Shown: positions 8,146-17,217, numbered from the stretch's first letter. The stretch is DNA of 48,264 nucleotides from an uncultured Chitinophagaceae bacterium (GCA_903881425.1 CAIRTF010000205.1:1-48264); one strand, 5' to 3'. Translations and numbers: made by a program. The notes: generated by a model not told the origin, from the sequence alone.

Positions 8146-10119
8146 TTACTTTCTTTGAAACTCAGGCGATCCGATGATTACACCGGTTACCTGTGCCACA
8201 ACAGTATTATTACCCGCTGTATAATTAATATTGAATGACTTATTGCCTTTATTCAATGCTGCTTTATCTGATCGTTGAATAGCTTTTGCATTCATCATAT
8301 TATCATCTGTAGAATTATCTGCAGTTTGATTTTTAGAAGCTGCATCACTTATTTTTTGTTCAACATTATTATCATGGATCAATTGTTGCAAACGTTTAAT
8401 GTTTTGTTCATTATTTCTTTGAGGCAATAATAAATTGCTATAAATAGTTAATGCGGCGTCTGCACTTTCGGGTTCATGATTATTATTTAATGCCGTTAAA
8501 TTCAAATGAATACCCGGAATTTTTTCTGTTGCAAATGCTAAACCAAAATTCATTCTGTTTAATAAAGAACCGGTATTAATCCAATAAGAAGCTTTATCGG
8601 GAAAGCCTGTTGGTGCTTGATAATAATAAAATTTTTGTCCCATTTTAGTACACCAATTAAATATTTGAAATGGCATCTGCACATCGGCATTGGTGGCACG
8701 GATTGCACTGATAGCAAATTCAAAAGGTGATTTTACTTTTTCGCGTAATGCATCAGCTTTCCAAAATTCATCGCTGTTCACCATCGCAATCATTACTGAT
8801 TTTATATTTCCTTTAGATTGTAAGAACACATTGGCTAATCTGTTCACCAATTCATCGGAAGGATTATCGCTCACAAAACGAACTGCTAACTTTTTACAAA
8901 TAAATTTTGCAGTAGAAGGATGTGTTGCCAAGATATCCAATACTTTCAAGCCCTCAGCATATCCACCTTCCGCCGAAAAATTCTTTCCTAAAATTATTTT
9001 AGCATTTTCATCATGTTTATCTGCACGATATACAAAATCTCCTTCCCGCACAAAACCATTTTTTTCTAATTTTTCCCATTGTGCCGGATCCATATATCTT
9101 TTCAATGCATTATCATTATTTAATGGAATTACACTCCAACCTGTTAATGCTCTTGCTACTTCGGTTACATCTTTTTGAGTATAACCACCATCCACACCTA
9201 ATGTGTGCAACTCCATAATTTCACGAGCATAGTTTTCATTCAATCCCTGATTTTTTCTTGCCTGCAAAGCTTGTTTAACAAGCGGAGCAGTTTTATCATC
9301 ATTCATCATGTCTTCCATTTTCTGCTCTGCCATTCTTCCTGCAATACTATTTTTTTTTTTTATCGATAAAGCATTATCTGTGCTTACACTACTTGCATTA
9401 TCCAAATACTCTAACATGGCAGGATGTTTGGCAGTAGCTTCTAATAATTTTTCAAAATTGCCCAACACATTCGGACGAATTGCATCTCTTTCATAGGTTA
9501 GAATATATTGCGCACATTGATTTTTAGTAAGTGATACATTAAAATGATTGAACCAAAAATCTGTCATCACCTCATGCAGTTGATTATTACCATATGCTGC
9601 ACGAATAATTTTTTGATTGATGATTTGTCTGTCTAATTCCTGAAATGGCTTGTATCCATTGGCATCCATGAATTGCTTTATCTGTGCACGATATTGCTGT
9701 TTATCAGGATTGGCAACAATTGCTGCCAAAGTATCTTTCGGAATAATATTTTTTTTAGCTGCAATTCTTAATAATTCAGCCGGACGTAAAAAGATATTTA
9801 CAATTTTTTCATTGTCCATCGTTAATGCATCATAACCTGCCAATCTTTTATTTACTTCATCATCACTCAAATTACCATCCAATTGTTGCTGAAACCATTT
9901 CTCTAAACCCATGTTCACCACTTCATTAATTTGATTGGGCGTTGCACCAAAAGTAAAACGACTCAATAAATGAGCGGCTGCTTGTTTCTCTGTTAAGCCG
10001 GCTTTTTTAAAAGGAAATCGAATAAGTTCATTGCCGGAATGTTTGATCTGAACAAATGCAGATAAAATAAATAAAACTGTGCCGGCAGAACAACACATGA
10101 ACATTCTTTTCAATTTCAT
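8146..10119 (-). CDS. DUF1800 family exported protein
   Basis: A 657-residue protein of the DUF1800 family. Landmarks from the N-terminus are AAAHLLSRFTFGATPNQINE, DFWFNHFNVS, REIMELHTLGVDGGYTQKDV with ARALTGW, and FICKKLAVRFVSDNPSDELV. The terminal SPEFQRK is also typical. I prefer ATG 10119 (MKLKRMFMCCSAGTVLFILS), which starts a hydrophobic export signal; an upstream GTG at 10146 would add nine unneeded residues. The region between about residues 540 and 640 contains a family-variable Asn-rich stretch. It is the first gene of a pair with DUF1501 and is divergent from dnaX. The molecular function is unknown. Confidence 0.87.
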   Translation of the reverse strand: MKLKRMFMCCSAGTVLFILSAFVQIKHSGNELIRFPFKKAGLTEKQAAAHLLSRFTFGATPNQINEVVNMGLEKWFQQQLDGNLSDDEVNKRLAGYDALTMDNEKIVNIFLRPAELLRIAAKKNIIPKDTLAAIVANPDKQQYRAQIKQFMDANGYKPFQELDRQIINQKIIRAAYGNNQLHEVMTDFWFNHFNVSLTKNQCAQYILTYERDAIRPNVLGNFEKLLEATAKHPAMLEYLDNASSVSTDNALSIKKKNSIAGRMAEQKMEDMMNDDKTAPLVKQALQARKNQGLNENYAREIMELHTLGVDGGYTQKDVTEVARALTGWSVIPLNNDNALKRYMDPAQWEKLEKNGFVREGDFVYRADKHDENAKIILGKNFSAEGGYAEGLKVLDILATHPSTAKFICKKLAVRFVSDNPSDELVNRLANVFLQSKGNIKSVMIAMVNSDEFWKADALREKVKSPFEFAISAIRATNADVQMPFQIFNWCTKMGQKFYYYQAPTGFPDKASYWINTGSLLNRMNFGLAFATEKIPGIHLNLTALNNNHEPESADAALTIYSNLLLPQRNNEQNIKRLQQLIHDNNVEQKISDAASKNQTADNSTDDNMMNAKAIQRSDKAALNKGNKSFNINYTAGNNTVVAQVTGVIIGSPEFQRK

Positions 10120-10182
10120 GACAGGAGGTTTTGTTATAAGATACACAATTGCAATAAGGGTTTAATCAAGATAATTATTTAA

Positions 10183-10213
10183 TTGTGAAAAACTATGCCG
10201 AATCTAATATTTG
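10183..10213 (+). promoter_or_regulatory. Probable dnaX promoter (TTG-N19-TA-N3-TTTG)
   Basis: TTG at 10183-10185 is followed 19 nt later by TAATATTTG (10205-10213). This matches the Bacteroidota -33/-7 layout, except that the -7 box has one extra base between TA and TTTG. A start about 5 nt later leaves a leader of roughly 28 nt before the dnaX ATG. Confidence 0.45.
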
Positions 10214-10246
10214 CAGATAGCCTGTTCTCATTATCTTGCAACTGTC

Positions 10247-12028
10247 ATGGATAAATTCATTGTTTCTGCCAGAAAATATCGTCCGCAAACTTTTGATACG
10301 GTTGTGGGTCAGGCACATATTACAACTACCTTAAAAAATGCGATCAAAAATAATCAACTCGCACATGCATTTTTATTTTGCGGTCCGCGTGGTGTAGGTA
10401 AAACAACTTGTGCCAGAATTTTAGCAAAAACAATCAACTGCGAAAATTTACAAGCCGATGGTGAAGCCTGTAATAAATGTAATAGCTGCAAAAGTTTTAA
10501 TGATGGCGCTTCATTAAATATTCATGAATTGGATGCGGCGAGTAATAATAGTGTAGACGATATCAGAACATTGGTTGAACAAGTTCGCTTTGCACCGCAA
10601 GCCGGCAAATACAAAGTATACATTGTTGATGAAGTTCACATGTTAAGTGCCAGTGCATTCAATGCATTTTTAAAAACTTTGGAAGAACCGCCACCTTACG
10701 CCATCTTTATTCTAGCAACAACAGAAAAACATAAAATTCTTCCCACCATTTTATCACGCTGTCAGATTTTTGATTTTAAACGTATCACTACCAACGATAC
10801 GGTTGAGCATTTACAAGAGATCGTGGACAAAGAAGAAATAAAAGCTGATAAAGCTTCTCTGCAAGTCATCGCACAAAAAAGCGAAGGTTGTATGCGTGAT
10901 GCATTAAGCATCTTAGATAAAATTGTAAGCTTTACCAATGGCGAAGTAACGTATCAAAACACCATTGATAATTTAAACATATTAGATGAAGATTATTATT
11001 TTAAATTGATAGAATCCTTGCTGCAACAGGATTTAGCATCAGCCATGTTATTGTATGATGAGATCAATCGAAAAGGTTTTGAAGGCGATCTGGTATTGAA
11101 TGGTTTTGCAGAATTTATCAGAAACATATTGGTTTGCAAAGATGCCAAAGCAGCAAGTTTATTAGACGTAATGGAAGGAATGCAGGAAAAATATAACGCT
11201 ACCGCTAAAAAAGTACACACTGCTTATTTAGTAAGTGCATTGAATATTTTGAATGAAGCTGAGATCAATTTTAAAATGGCACGCAATAAAAGATTGCATG
11301 TTGAATTAACATTAATCAAATTGAATTTTCTGCAACAAGCCATTGAGTTATCTGTTAGCGACGGAGCAGTAGTTAAAAAAAAACGAATTGACGGACCGAT
11401 TGCTTATAAAATAAAAAATATTCAACCGCTGCAAGTGAAGCAGGCAGAGGGCTTGCCAAAAGTAGCGAAGTTGTTGATTGAAGAAGATCAATCAATAGTT
11501 AATAGACAGCAGTCAACAGTTCAAAAACCGGTAACAATAAATAAGCAACCTGAAACTATTGGCAATACAGGCACGAAAAAAAATCTATTAGATATTCTTC
11601 GAGAAAAAGCGGGTAACAAATACAGTGTTATTCCGGTAGAAGATGCAGAAACCTTATCCATCGAAAAATTACAACAATGCTGGAATGAGTACACCACACA
11701 ATTAGAGCAACAACAAAAACATTCTTCAGCTGCTACTTTTAAAATTGCCAAACTGAATATTGAAGATGATATTAAATTTACCGCAACCGTATTTGCAATT
11801 ACTGCACAAAAATTTATTGAGCAGGAAAAAATGATGCTGACAGATTTCATTCAGCAAGAATTTAAAAACAGAAGTATTACTTTTTCTGTATTGGTAGAGC
11901 AAGGAGAAAAAGAAGAAGTGCCTCAGCACATGACACTCAATGCCCGTCAGCGTTTTGAAAGAATTGCAGAACAATATCCGCTTATCAAAGAATTAAAAGA
12001 TAAATTAAAATTGGAGATCGATTATTAA
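10247..12028 (+). CDS. dnaX: DNA polymerase III subunit gamma/tau
   Basis: This is the AAA+ clamp-loader subunit that loads the beta clamp and links the polymerases at the fork. It has 593 residues from ATG 10247 (MDKFIVSARKYRPQTF); an in-frame TTG at 10211 would add 12 residues not expected in the family. It has Walker A GPRGVGKTTCAR near 45-56, a Zn finger with Cys in CENLQADGEACNKCNSC (about 63-80), Walker B VDEVHMLS and sensor/arginine-finger segment ILSRCQ. The C-terminal half after about residue 365 is the variable tau region. Inside it (11493-11520) sits an array of four 7-bp quasi-repeats. The stop lies 5 nt from that of the converging SUI1-like gene. No frameshift signal for a separate gamma form was recognised. 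Confidence 0.96.
   Translation: MDKFIVSARKYRPQTFDTVVGQAHITTTLKNAIKNNQLAHAFLFCGPRGVGKTTCARILAKTINCENLQADGEACNKCNSCKSFNDGASLNIHELDAASNNSVDDIRTLVEQVRFAPQAGKYKVYIVDEVHMLSASAFNAFLKTLEEPPPYAIFILATTEKHKILPTILSRCQIFDFKRITTNDTVEHLQEIVDKEEIKADKASLQVIAQKSEGCMRDALSILDKIVSFTNGEVTYQNTIDNLNILDEDYYFKLIESLLQQDLASAMLLYDEINRKGFEGDLVLNGFAEFIRNILVCKDAKAASLLDVMEGMQEKYNATAKKVHTAYLVSALNILNEAEINFKMARNKRLHVELTLIKLNFLQQAIELSVSDGAVVKKKRIDGPIAYKIKNIQPLQVKQAEGLPKVAKLLIEEDQSIVNRQQSTVQKPVTINKQPETIGNTGTKKNLLDILREKAGNKYSVIPVEDAETLSIEKLQQCWNEYTTQLEQQQKHSSAATFKIAKLNIEDDIKFTATVFAITAQKFIEQEKMMLTDFIQQEFKNRSITFSVLVEQGEKEEVPQHMTLNARQRFERIAEQYPLIKELKDKLKLEIDY
11493..11520. repeat. Four 7-bp quasi-repeats inside dnaX
   Basis: CAATAGT, TAATAGA, CAGCAGT and CAACAGT follow one another without gaps (consensus YARYAGW with variation). 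They encode part of the unstructured linker IVNRQQSTV between the clamp-loader core and the tau tail. The period of 7 is not a codon multiple, so this is a DNA-level pattern. Confidence 0.6.
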
Positions 12029-12033
12029 ATAAA

Positions 12034-12378
12034 TCACCCGGCTTTTTTTGAATTTTTATACTCATTCTTCAAGAGCCATTGCAACACTTTATCACGCTGA
12101 TCTCCCTGAATAATTATTTCATGGTCTTTTGCACTTCCACCTGTACCGCAAAAATTTTTTAATTGTTTGCCAAGTTGTTGCAGGTCATCATCCGTACCAA
12201 TAAATCCTTCAATTAAAGTAACTGCTTTACCGGCACGATGTTTAGTGTCTAATCGAATTCTTAATTTTTGTTGTGCAGGTAATAAAGTTTGCTGAAGCTC
12301 ATTATCTTCTTCAAAACGAAAATTAGGATTGGTGCTAAAAACAAATCCTCGATTGTCTGCTTTATTTTTTTTACTCAT
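12034..12378 (-). CDS. SUI1/YciH family translation initiation factor-like protein
   Basis: A 114-residue protein with an unstructured basic N-terminus and a SUI1 domain at about 37-108. The core includes LRIRLDTKHRAGKAVTLIEG, then LGKQLKNFCGTGGSAKDHEI and IIIQGDQRDKVLQWL. This matches bacterial YciH, a relative of eukaryotic eIF1, which influences start-site fidelity. It lies 31 nt downstream of the DUF4783 gene on the same strand and ends 5 nt from dnaX. Confidence 0.93.
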   Translation of the reverse strand: MSKKNKADNRGFVFSTNPNFRFEEDNELQQTLLPAQQKLRIRLDTKHRAGKAVTLIEGFIGTDDDLQQLGKQLKNFCGTGGSAKDHEIIIQGDQRDKVLQWLLKNEYKNSKKAG

Positions 12379-12409
12379 GAATAAACAAACTAGATTGATC
12401 CAAACTTAA

Positions 12410-12799
12410 TTATTGAGCAGTATTAATTCGTAATGTGCTGATGAAATGTTTTCCTTCTTTTTCATTCAACCATACGGTTACATTGTACGATTTATTTTTA
12501 CCAACCATCTTACCGGCCATATACATTGCAGAACCGGCTTCACGTTGGGATAAAATTTCCATTCCTTTAATACCGTTTTCTTCAAAAAAGGTTTTCAAAG
12601 CAATACTAGCCTGATTTTTACCCATATTTTTAATTTCTTCTTTTCCGGGTAATACCAAATCAATCAAACTATTAAAATGATTCGAAACTTGTTCTGAATT
12701 AGCCGTTTTAAATGCCCTGATCAATTCATCCACATCGCTTTGTACAACAAAGGAAAACAGCAGTACACTCATTCCCAAAATCAAGAAAATCTTTTTCAT
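12410..12799 (-). CDS. DUF4783 exported protein
   Basis: A 129-residue protein with a signal peptide (MKKIFLILGMSVLLFSFVVQ) and an NTF2-like alpha/beta pattern: VDELIRAFKTANSEQVSNHF, LKTFFEENG, then the strand GKHFISTLRIN. This corresponds to DUF4783, a small Bacteroidota family of periplasmic or secreted proteins with no assigned function. It is followed at 31 nt by the SUI1-like gene and is divergent from gpmI. Confidence 0.82.
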   Translation of the reverse strand: MKKIFLILGMSVLLFSFVVQSDVDELIRAFKTANSEQVSNHFNSLIDLVLPGKEEIKNMGKNQASIALKTFFEENGIKGMEILSQREAGSAMYMAGKMVGKNKSYNVTVWLNEKEGKHFISTLRINTAQ

Positions 12800-12894
12800 A
12801 ATTCACTATTAATATAAACATGGCTAAAAACATGCCAGAAAGCTATTTGGTTATTTGTTAAAATTAATGTGTTCTGCCGAATTATCAAATGATG

Positions 12895-12902
12895 TAGTTT
12901 TA
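12895..12902 (+). promoter_or_regulatory. -7-like box TAGTTTTA 4 nt before the gpmI ATG
   Basis: The sequence fits TAnnTTTN and ends 4 nt before ATG 12907, the same spacing as at rsmE, the phosphoesterase gene and pyrD. A possible -33 element is TTC at 12872-12874, with a 20-nt spacer. Confidence 0.4.
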
Positions 12903-12906
12903 CCGT

Positions 12907-14430
12907 ATGAGCAAAAAAGTTATTTTAATAGTGATGGATGGCTGGGGATTAGGCAAAATAAAATCCGCTGATGCCATCCAAAATGCAAATGTTCCATTTG
13001 TAACATCCTTGTATAAAAAATATCCAAACACCACATTGGTTACTTGCGGCGAAGCGGTTGGCTTACCTGACGAACAAATGGGCAACAGCGAAGTTGGTCA
13101 TTTGAATTTAGGTGCAGGCAGAATTGTGTATCAGGAATTGCAACGGATTAACGTAGCTATAAAAAATGGCGAGTTAGCAACAAATAAAGAAATGTTATCA
13201 TCTATCAAATATGCAAAAGATAATAATAAGCCTTTGCATTTATTAGGATTAGTGAGCGATGGTGGTGTGCATTCGCATATTGATCATGTAAAAGCTATTG
13301 TATCAATTTGTAAAGAACATAATTTGACTGAACTATTTGTTCATGCATTTACAGACGGAAGAGATTGTGATCCTAAAAGCGGATTGGGTTTTATTAAAGA
13401 ATTACAAGATCATTTAGATAAAACTGTTGGAAGCATTGCAACCATTACCGGAAGATATTATGCAATGGATAGAGATAAACGCTGGGAACGTGTGAAATTA
13501 GCATACGATGCAATCATAAATGGTGTTGGTGAACAAAGTAATGATCTATTAACATCGATTGAAACATCTTATACAAATGGTATTACGGATGAATTTATTA
13601 AGCCTATCATCAATGCCAAATTACAAGGCAATGCACATAAAATAAAAGATGGTGATGCCGTAATTTGTTTCAACTTCAGAACAGATCGTTGCAGAGAAAT
13701 AACACATGTATTAACGCAAGAAGATCATCCTGATCAAAATATGCACGCATTGAAATTGCATTACACCACAATGACGGATTATGATAAAACATTTAAAGAT
13801 GTGCATGTCATTTTTGACAATGATAATTTAAATAATACATTGGGTGAAGTATTGGCCAATAATGGAAAAAAACAAATTCGTATTGCGGAAACAGAAAAAT
13901 ATCCGCATGTGACTTTCTTTTTCAGCGGTGGGAGAGAAAAAGAATTTGATGGCGAAACCCGCATCATGGCTGCATCTCCAAAAGTTGCCACTTATGATCT
14001 GCAACCTGAAATGAGTGCGAATGAATTGGCTGACAAATTGGTTCCTGAAATTGAAAAGGAATACGCAGATTTTATTTGCTTGAATTTTGCCAATGCAGAT
14101 ATGGTAGGACATACAGGCGTTTTCAGCGCTGTAGTAAAAGCAGTTGAAACTGTTGACAAATGTGTGGAACGCATTGTTACTGCTGCATTACAACATGGTT
14201 ATACTATTTTCTTAACAGCAGATCATGGCAATGCAGATTACATGATTAATGAAGACGGCACGCCGAATACACAACATTCAATGAACTTAGTGCCATTGTT
14301 TGTGATTGATAAAGATTGGCATGGAACTTTGAAATCAGGAAAATTAGGAGACATTGCTCCATCCATTTTAACCATGATGGGATTACCTATTCCAAAAGAA
14401 ATGACGGGTAATGTTTTAATCAGTAATTAA
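12907..14430 (+). CDS. gpmI: 2,3-bisphosphoglycerate-independent phosphoglycerate mutase
   Basis: It interconverts 3- and 2-phosphoglycerate in glycolysis and gluconeogenesis, using two Mn2+ ions and a phosphoserine intermediate. The 507 residues match the family length. Landmarks are MDGWG (10-14) and GNSEVGHLNLGAGR with the phosphorylated Ser near 61. VSDGGVHSH, HAFTDGRDCDPKSG, GRYYAMDRDKRWER and NFRTDR follow. The C-terminal metal sites are NFANADMVGHTG and TADHGNAD. The ATG at 12907 has a -7-like box 4 nt upstream. It is followed after 1 nt by the DinB-fold gene. Confidence 0.97.
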   Translation: MSKKVILIVMDGWGLGKIKSADAIQNANVPFVTSLYKKYPNTTLVTCGEAVGLPDEQMGNSEVGHLNLGAGRIVYQELQRINVAIKNGELATNKEMLSSIKYAKDNNKPLHLLGLVSDGGVHSHIDHVKAIVSICKEHNLTELFVHAFTDGRDCDPKSGLGFIKELQDHLDKTVGSIATITGRYYAMDRDKRWERVKLAYDAIINGVGEQSNDLLTSIETSYTNGITDEFIKPIINAKLQGNAHKIKDGDAVICFNFRTDRCREITHVLTQEDHPDQNMHALKLHYTTMTDYDKTFKDVHVIFDNDNLNNTLGEVLANNGKKQIRIAETEKYPHVTFFFSGGREKEFDGETRIMAASPKVATYDLQPEMSANELADKLVPEIEKEYADFICLNFANADMVGHTGVFSAVVKAVETVDKCVERIVTAALQHGYTIFLTADHGNADYMINEDGTPNTQHSMNLVPLFVIDKDWHGTLKSGKLGDIAPSILTMMGLPIPKEMTGNVLISN

Positions 14431-14431
14431 A

Positions 14432-14956
14432 ATGAATAAAGCTGAAATCATAACATTCATGCAAAAAAATCATTCAGATTTTATTGCATTGATTGCTTCC
14501 TTAGATGAAAATGATTTTTGCAAACAGGTAGCAGACAAATGGACACCGGCTCAACAAGCCAAGCATATTTATAAATCTGTTCATCCTGTCAATCTTGCTT
14601 TATCATTACCATTATTTGTTCCGGCATTATTATTTGGAAAAGCCAATCGTTCTTCCAAAACTTATCAGGCATTGGTAGAAAAATATCATGCCAAATTAGC
14701 GACAGGATATAAGGCTGGAAAGGCTTTCACGCCGAAAGAAGTTTTGTTTGATGAACAAAAAGAAATAGCAAAACAATTACAACAATTAATCGATGCCTTG
14801 TGTAAAAAAATTAATCGATTGAGTGAAGAAGAATTAGATCAATACATTTTACCTCATCCATTATTAGGTAAATTAACTTATCGGGAGATGTTGTACTTTA
14901 TAGCTTATCACGTGCAACATCATCAATTCAATGTTGAAAAAATACTTAGCTCATAA
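14432..14956 (+). CDS. DinB-like four-helix-bundle protein
   Basis: A 174-residue protein with a DinB/YfiT-type pattern. The first helix is IITFMQKNHSDFIALIASL, the lead-in to the second is DKWTPAQQAKHIYKSVHPV, and the last helix is HPLLGKLTYREMLYFIAYHVQHHQFNVEKIL. Histidines at WTPAQQAKH and in YHVQHHQ are placed as in metal-binding DinB proteins. Some members are thiol-dependent transferases, but no substrate can be assigned. The ATG is 1 nt after the gpmI stop, so the two are cotranscribed. Confidence 0.8.
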   Translation: MNKAEIITFMQKNHSDFIALIASLDENDFCKQVADKWTPAQQAKHIYKSVHPVNLALSLPLFVPALLFGKANRSSKTYQALVEKYHAKLATGYKAGKAFTPKEVLFDEQKEIAKQLQQLIDALCKKINRLSEEELDQYILPHPLLGKLTYREMLYFIAYHVQHHQFNVEKILSS

Positions 14957-14965
14957 ATCGTCATT

Positions 14966-15463
14966 ATGAAAATCATAAAAAAAATACTTTGGGTATTATT
15001 AGCAGCATTCATCATCATTCAATTCTTTCATCCCACAAAAAATCAATCGATAGAAGTATTGCCAACTGATATTTCCAGAAACTACCAAGTACCTGCTGAT
15101 GTACAAACCATTTTGGCTAAAGCTTGTAATGATTGCCATAGCAACAATACCCATTATCCCTGGTATAATAATTTTCAACCGGTTGCCTGGTGGTTAAACA
15201 ATCATGTGCTGGATGGCAAGCGCCACCTGAATTTCAGCGAATTCACCACCATGCGTGTTGCCAAACAATATAAAAGAATGAACGATTGTATTGAAACGAT
15301 CAAGAAGAATGAAATGCCATTGGAATCTTACACCTGGATACATAAAGATGCCATATTGAATGATTCGGAAAAGCAAACATTATACGCCTGGTGCAATACG
15401 GTAAGAGATTCCATTAAAGCAAAATATCCGGCAGATAGTTTAGTGATGCCGAAGAAAAAATAG
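14966..15463 (+). CDS. Haem-binding domain protein with a CxxCH motif
   Basis: A 165-residue protein with an N-terminal membrane anchor or signal (KILWVLLAAFIIIQFF). The single c-type haem motif CNDCH (about 50-54) is followed by SNNTHYPWYNNFQPVAWWLNNHV and DGKRHLNFSEF. This is the pattern of the Bacteroidota haem-binding domain family (Haem_bd). It probably acts at the periplasmic side in electron transfer or haem binding. It lies 9 nt behind the DinB-fold gene, and a nested inverted repeat follows its stop. Confidence 0.85.
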   Translation: MKIIKKILWVLLAAFIIIQFFHPTKNQSIEVLPTDISRNYQVPADVQTILAKACNDCHSNNTHYPWYNNFQPVAWWLNNHVLDGKRHLNFSEFTTMRVAKQYKRMNDCIETIKKNEMPLESYTWIHKDAILNDSEKQTLYAWCNTVRDSIKAKYPADSLVMPKKK

Positions 15464-15470
15464 TTTTTTT

Positions 15471-15554
15471 ATTACACGAATTCAAACTAATTACACGAAT
15501 TCGTTTTATGTTTATAATTTTACCATTCGTGTAATTCGATAAAATTCGTGTAAT
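15471..15554. repeat. Nested inverted repeat (ATTACACGAAT / ATTCGTGTAAT) upstream of engB
   Basis: ATTACACGAATTC occurs at 15471-15483 and 15490-15502. Its reverse complement occurs at 15525-15535 (11 bp) and 15543-15554 (12 bp). The outer arms 15471-15482 and 15543-15554 pair perfectly, as do the inner arms 15490-15500 and 15525-15535. The outer arm ends 4 nt before the engB ATG. The element could act as a terminator for the upstream gene or a hairpin affecting engB translation. Confidence 0.8.
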
Positions 15555-15558
15555 CATC

Positions 15559-16197
15559 ATGCAAATTAAATCAGCCAAGTATATTATTTCATCGCCATCA
15601 TTTGATAAATGTCCTAAACCCGATAAGCCGGAATATGCATTTATCGGGAGAAGCAATGTGGGCAAATCATCACTTATTAATATGTTGGTGAAACAAAAGA
15701 ATCTGGCAAAAATTTCTGCAACGCCTGGTAAAACACAACTCATCAATCATTTTGAAATAGAAAGTTCGGCAGCAGAAAAATCACCCAAGGAAAGATGGTA
15801 CTTAGTAGATCTTCCCGGATATGGTTATGCAAAAAGATCGCAAAGCGACAGGAGAAGATGGGAACAAATGATTGATGGTTATTTGCGTAAACGCGAAAAC
15901 CTAATTAAAGTATTTGTATTGATTGATGCAAGACATGAGCCGCAAAAAAATGATTTAGAATTCGTAAATCAATTAGATAAATGGCAAGTGCCATTTGTAT
16001 TGGTGTTCACAAAATCGGATAAAGAAAAACCTGCTGTGGTGGAAAGAAATGTAAAAGCATTTTTAGATACACTTAGAGAGACTTGGCAATTTCTGCCACA
16101 AACATTTGTTTCCAGTGCAGAAAAAATTATAGGTCGAGAAGAAATACTAAATCATATACAGCAATGTAATAATGGAATAAATAGTCAATTCAAATAA
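15559..16197 (+). CDS. engB: Ribosome biogenesis GTPase YsxC/EngB
   Basis: An essential-type GTPase that assists late assembly of the large ribosomal subunit. The 212-residue protein has G1 GRSNVGKSSLIN (about 31-42), the G2 region SATPGKTQLINHF, G3 DLPGYGYA and G4 TKSD. The G5-like SSAEK is near the C-terminus. The linker IESSAAEKSPKERWYLV is slightly longer than usual. The ATG at 15559 directly follows the nested inverted repeat. It converges on the YkuK-like gene. Confidence 0.96.
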   Translation: MQIKSAKYIISSPSFDKCPKPDKPEYAFIGRSNVGKSSLINMLVKQKNLAKISATPGKTQLINHFEIESSAAEKSPKERWYLVDLPGYGYAKRSQSDRRRWEQMIDGYLRKRENLIKVFVLIDARHEPQKNDLEFVNQLDKWQVPFVLVFTKSDKEKPAVVERNVKAFLDTLRETWQFLPQTFVSSAEKIIGREEILNHIQQCNNGINSQFK

Positions 16198-16227
16198 TTA
16201 TTTATTGCAGGAGTATTATCACTATTG

Positions 16228-16701
16228 CTAATTCACTACTTTATCTGCGCAACAACTGCTGGCAAAGGCTTCCGGTTTGGCTTTAAACGCAAAGCCCATA
16301 CCTAAAATATAACCCATTGCTTCTTTTAAAGCATCATTACTTTTAAAATGAGGATTGGTATTAATATCGGCATGTACTTCCATCTCTACATGATATTTGA
16401 TAAACAAGTTGCACAACTCGTAAGCAATTTCAATACTCTTGGCAACTTCAACCAACATTCTTTCTTTAATGTGATACTTGGTTTTTGTTTTTTCGTTGTG
16501 GATATACATGAAGCCACCATTGTGCTCCCGTAAAAAAACAATGACTGTTGCAAACTCTGTGTCTTCTCCCTTTACCTGACTATCGGTACCAATACACACT
16601 TTTAATTTAGTGCCATGTTCGGTTTCGCGTTTAATGGCTTCTTCAACTGCATCTTTAATAGGAAGATTAATGTTTTCGCCGTTAAATTTTCTCCAACGCA
16701 T
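16228..16701 (-). CDS. RNase H-fold protein of the YkuK/DUF458 family
   Basis: A 157-residue protein. The core VCIGTDSQVKGEDTEFATVIVFL (about 35-57) has the first RNase-H-like strands with an acidic residue. It continues with ERMLVEVAKSIEIAYELC and VEVHADINTNPHFKSNDALKEAMGYILGMGF. These features match DUF458 (YkuK), a ribonuclease H-like family of unknown substrate. The tail FASSCCADKVVN carries two Cys. The ATG at 16701 begins MRWRKFNGE. Confidence 0.85.
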   Translation of the reverse strand: MRWRKFNGENINLPIKDAVEEAIKRETEHGTKLKVCIGTDSQVKGEDTEFATVIVFLREHNGGFMYIHNEKTKTKYHIKERMLVEVAKSIEIAYELCNLFIKYHVEMEVHADINTNPHFKSNDALKEAMGYILGMGFAFKAKPEAFASSCCADKVVN

Positions 16702-16796
16702 AGTATAAGGTTTTCTGAATGTACGCAGTAAACACTATACAATATACAAAAACTGGTTACGATATTATTAACAAGCGTGCATAACAATGAAATAAT

Positions 16797-17165
16797 TCAA
16801 TATTGTCCGGTACTCAACATCACTAATGTACAGGCTTCCAAAGGCCTGATACCATTGGCTTTAGCTATATCAAACAATTCTTCATTCTCTGCACCCGGAT
16901 TAAAAATAATGCGTTTTGGATGTAACGATAGAATATAATCGTAATAAGCTTTTTGGTTTTGTGCGCTTAAATACAAAGTAATTGTATCAACATTTTCAAT
17001 AGCAGGTTGTTCAGTAATAATATTGATAGTACCTATCGTTGTAGCTTTTCTTCCGATGGCAATTACAGGATATCGTTTCGCTGCTAATTTTTGAACAGCC
17101 AAGTAACTTGTTCGTTCAGGATTATCTGATGCACCTAATACTACTGTTTTCTTTTGTTCATTCAT
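16797..17165 (-). CDS. CoA-binding domain protein
   Basis: A 122-residue single-domain Rossmann protein of the CoA-binding family. It has the nucleotide loop VVLGASDNPERTSYLAVQKL near residues 8-27, then PVIAIGRKATTIG. The strand-turn RIIFNPGAENEELFDIAKANGI is near the end and is followed by EACTLVML. Such proteins are usually standalone versions of the succinyl-CoA synthetase-like domain, and their role is unclear. It is divergent from the phosphoesterase gene (64 nt). Confidence 0.88.
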   Translation of the reverse strand: MNEQKKTVVLGASDNPERTSYLAVQKLAAKRYPVIAIGRKATTIGTINIITEQPAIENVDTITLYLSAQNQKAYYDYILSLHPKRIIFNPGAENEELFDIAKANGIRPLEACTLVMLSTGQY

Positions 17166-17217
17166 TTTATAAAATTATGAATTAAATAAAATACTACCTG
17201 CTTATTCAATCGTTTAC

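Noticed and set aside
8690-9178. Plus-strand 162-aa frame opposite DUF1800
   Set aside because: It lies wholly antisense to a well-supported family gene and shows no recognisable domain.
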